From Epsilonproteobacteria bacterium UBA6211 (lineage in GTDB: Bacteria; Campylobacterota; Campylobacteria; Campylobacterales; Arcobacteraceae): a DNA stretch of 54,188 nt. This document shows, in pieces, positions 51,696 to 54,188 of the stretch. A program made the position numbers and the translations under genes. The stretch covers positions 1-54,188 of the forward strand of contig DISL01000084.1 of NCBI GenBank assembly GCA_002421845.1, in the 5' to 3' direction. Below the pieces are notes generated by a model. It made no database searches, was not told where the DNA came from, and saw only the letters and a program-made list of their open reading frames with translations. Each line of letters opens with the position of its first letter. Within the stretch, counting starts at the first letter, position 1.

Positions 51696-54147
51696 CAGAT
51701 ACGACTACTTGATTTCTACCTTTATTTTTTGCTTGATATAAAGCAATATCTGCTCTTTTGATAATATTATCAATATTGTGGTCATCACTACTCATTTGAG
51801 CTACACCAATACTAGTAGTAATATTAACAACTCTACCGTTAACCTCGCAAGATGACCTTTCAACGACTATTCTAAGTTTATTTGCCAATGCAACGGCACC
51901 TTTTACATCTATATTATTAATACAAATACAAAACTCTTCACCGCCTAATCTTCCGAAAATATCACTTTGTCTTAAGTTCTCTTTCACTTTATGGGCAAAA
52001 TTTTTCAATACTTCATCACCGCCGTCATGACCGTATGTGTCATTTACGTTTTTAAACTTATCTATATCAAAAAGTAGTACGGATAAAGGCATTTTAGCCC
52101 TTCTTGCAAACTCAAAGGCACTTTGGGCTTGCTCATAAAAATATAGCCTACTACTTACACCCGTAAGAAAGTCTTTACTTACCATTTCTTGAAGTTTTTC
52201 GTTTGCTATAAACAACTCTTTAGTTCTTGTTTTTACTTTTTGTTCTAGTTCTATATTAAAATCTTCTATCTCTTTGTTTTGATTTTTTAGTCTTTTGTTT
52301 ACAATCATAAGTTTGACTACAAGTAGAACTATAATAAAAATACTCAAAGTCAACACTATAATAGTAGATTTGTATTTTTCCCATATATCGTAAACATTAA
52401 AATCTTGACTTGTATAAGGTTCTAGTTTCAATGCTTTATGTATATTATGAACCTCTTTATCATCTATAGGAGTAATCCATGAAATCCCTTTTTGTTCATA
52501 AGACAAAAGACTAAGTAATACGTTTTTTGACAAACTTTGTGATACATGGTTTAATTTCACAAAAGACCATTCAGGATATAATGCACTACTTACTAAAAAT
52601 GGGAAGTTTTTGTGAGATTGTTGGTTCAGTACATAAACATCATCAATATTTATATGTCCTGCACTAGCTAACTCTTCCAAAACACCTGTTCTTATTATAC
52701 CTACGTCATATTTTGAGTTCAAGACATCTTTGATTGTATTATATGCTGAAGTAGAAAAACTTAAATTTGTATTTTTATCTAAGTTCAAACCATAATTAGA
52801 TAATAGTTCATACTTAGATATAACATATCCACCAAAAGAATTTGGATGCACGGCTACAACTTTTTTGTTTTTTATATCTTTTATCTCTTTTATTTTAGAA
52901 TCTTTTCTTACAAAAACAGTACTTCCAAAATTACTAAAAGACTGATTATTGAATTTTTTTTGTAATGTAGCAAGTTTTATCAAAGAATACTTTGACTCAA
53001 ACTTTACATATGTAGATGGATTTGATATGACAAAATCAATATTCTGCGACCCTATCATACTTTCAATATTGTTAAAACTCAAATGTACCATTTCAAAATT
53101 ATAACCTGAAATATGGTTGTTTAGATATTCAATCAAAGGTTGATATTGTTCCATAACAGATTGTATATCCAATGATGAAAGTATCCCTATTTTAACAGTT
53201 TGTACGTTTATTTTTAGTGGGTCGATAAACTCTTTTATATTATTGTCAAAACCGATAAGCCCTGTGATAGCATAAATCTTTGTTATAGATTCTATTTTCT
53301 TTTCATCCAAAATACCTATTCTATCTACACCGTTATAAGCAAGTTCTTTTAGTACTTTTCCTTCAAAAATAAGATGTTCAAGAGTTTTGTTTTGAGTATT
53401 GTACTTTTCAAATATTAGTTTTGCTGTTTCTTCTATATTGTCAAATGCATATTCCCACCCTTTAAGACTTGCTTTGGTGAACTCTTTGGCACGATTTGGA
53501 TATTTTTCTACCTCTTCTTGAGATGTAAAAAGTAAATCACCGTAAAAATCAAATCCGTAATCTTTTGGATTTAATGTATTAAAAAGTATTTTATTTTGAT
53601 TCAAGGTATATGGTTCGTTAGAAAGGTAACAAGCCATAGCACTTGTTTTTTTCTCGATTAAATCTTGAATATCAAAAGAGTGTGGTTGTATTATCAAATC
53701 TCTTATATTCATATTCTGACTTGCAAACATAGATAAAATTGCAGTGGATTCTACTTCGTCGTTTGTAACCATGATTTTTTTATTTTTAAGGTCTTTTGGT
53801 TGTGTTATGTTTAAATCCGTAGTAAGTAAAACAGACGGTGAATCTTGGAAAATAGCAGATAAAAGGATAATCTTCTTACCTTTATACCTATCTATAAGAA
53901 GGGATGATCGTCCTGTACCGTATGTGGCTTTGTTCTTAAGTACCTTATCAACTACATTCGTATCTTTTGTCATTTCTAGTAGTTCTACATCAAGTCCTGC
54001 GTCTTTATAATACCCTTTTTCTTTGGCAATATAATATCCTGCAAATTGGAACTGGTGAAGCCACTGTAATTGTAAAGTAACCTTTTGATTTGCAAAGACA
54101 ACATCAAAGGCAAAAAGAAAAAATACAAATACTAAAAACTTTTTTAT
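51688..54147 (-). CDS. Sensory diguanylate cyclase with two periplasmic binding domains, apparent ATA start
   Basis: 819 aa if begun at ATA 54147. That start supplies KKFLVFVFFLFA as the signal-peptide core and QWLHQFQFAGYYIAKEKGYY, the opening of an NMT1/ThiY-type binding domain (about 25-270); the first ordinary start, ATG 53973, would lose both. A second binding domain of PhnD/phosphonate type follows (about 280-525), a span (about 585-605), a coiled coil and a GGDEF domain with GRLGGEEF and, 5 residues before it, RQSD as inhibitory I-site. The enzyme should make c-di-GMP. AAGG lies 8 nt before the ATA. Confidence 0.85.
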   Translation of the reverse strand: MKKFLVFVFFLFAFDVVFANQKVTLQLQWLHQFQFAGYYIAKEKGYYKDAGLDVELLEMTKDTNVVDKVLKNKATYGTGRSSLLIDRYKGKKIILLSAIFQDSPSVLLTTDLNITQPKDLKNKKIMVTNDEVESTAILSMFASQNMNIRDLIIQPHSFDIQDLIEKKTSAMACYLSNEPYTLNQNKILFNTLNPKDYGFDFYGDLLFTSQEEVEKYPNRAKEFTKASLKGWEYAFDNIEETAKLIFEKYNTQNKTLEHLIFEGKVLKELAYNGVDRIGILDEKKIESITKIYAITGLIGFDNNIKEFIDPLKINVQTVKIGILSSLDIQSVMEQYQPLIEYLNNHISGYNFEMVHLSFNNIESMIGSQNIDFVISNPSTYVKFESKYSLIKLATLQKKFNNQSFSNFGSTVFVRKDSKIKEIKDIKNKKVVAVHPNSFGGYVISKYELLSNYGLNLDKNTNLSFSTSAYNTIKDVLNSKYDVGIIRTGVLEELASAGHINIDDVYVLNQQSHKNFPFLVSSALYPEWSFVKLNHVSQSLSKNVLLSLLSYEQKGISWITPIDDKEVHNIHKALKLEPYTSQDFNVYDIWEKYKSTIIVLTLSIFIIVLLVVKLMIVNKRLKNQNKEIEDFNIELEQKVKTRTKELFIANEKLQEMVSKDFLTGVSSRLYFYEQAQSAFEFARRAKMPLSVLLFDIDKFKNVNDTYGHDGGDEVLKNFAHKVKENLRQSDIFGRLGGEEFCICINNIDVKGAVALANKLRIVVERSSCEVNGRVVNITTSIGVAQMSSDDHNIDNIIKRADIALYQAKNKGRNQVVVSAT

Positions 54148-54188
54148 AGTATATACCTTAAATATGAATTAAATTAAGCACTATACTA

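Overview
The window is an AT-rich, gene-dense stretch of chromosome from a member of the Campylobacterota (formerly Epsilonproteobacteria). The evidence is synteny and family composition: rplY-pth-LptG/F permease, rplI-hslV-hslU, hisB-kdsC-lptC-lptA-engB, nifU-like–hypothetical–murE, YbaB-ispA, a PgbA-type protein, and sensor kinases with the HQWRQPL H-box common in this phylum. FliP/FliW show a flagellated cell, MurE has the DNPR motif of meso-diaminopimelate peptidoglycan, and LptA/LptC/KdsC/LptG-F show an LPS outer membrane. The genus cannot be fixed from sequence alone; an Arcobacteraceae or Sulfurimonas-like organism fits. Weak -35 boxes, AAGG/AGGAG ribosome sites and frequent TTG and GTG starts recur.

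Layout. 1-5080: end of a beta-barrel protein, then a minus-strand run rplY-pth-LptG/F-NUDIX-CHASE2 adenylate cyclase. 5248-8118: PgbA-like protein, GlcD, YihY. 8183-12599: dnaJ (minus), recR, a 57-aa cysteine protein, an orphan PAS histidine kinase and a dUTPase with an N-terminal helix-turn-helix. 12645-16199: rplI, hslVU, an unknown 102-aa protein and tatD. 16247-23741: a long envelope operon (mltD, rlpA, hisB, kdsC, lptC, lptA, engB, N-acetyltransferase, mreD-like, mrdA). 23776-24948: fliW and fliP (minus). 25026-28828: lipoprotein cytochrome c, an encapsulated ferritin plus encapsulin shell operon, and a convergent ankyrin-repeat gene. 29011-31336: a palindromic repeat array, then groEL/groES with a CIRCE operator and a consensus promoter. 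31357-39961: ispA, ybaB, panD, ferredoxin, gdhA, murE, nifU-like, a 34-aa membrane protein and ileS. 40034-43186: pncC, a tRNA cluster (Lys, Val, Glu, Asp), an AAA ATPase, a second tRNA-Glu and nth. 43229-54147: NlpC/P60, an operon folD-lepB-rpiB-34-aa protein-HD protein, a cytochrome c with a CitE-like lyase, an RND transporter and a sensory diguanylate cyclase.

Most of the window is housekeeping. The parts that stand out are the iron-storing encapsulin operon behind a near-consensus promoter; two genes (tatD and the terminal diguanylate cyclase) whose conserved N-termini can be reached only from an ATA codon placed 8 nt after AAGG; a family of intergenic hairpins that share a 7-nt periodicity but not a sequence; an HTH-dUTPase fusion; two divergent tRNA-Glu(UUC) genes; a mosaic of palindromes with a perfect 62-bp duplication beside groEL; and two 34-aa single-membrane-span proteins tucked into operons. 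No IS element, integrase, CRISPR array, rRNA or phage module was seen.
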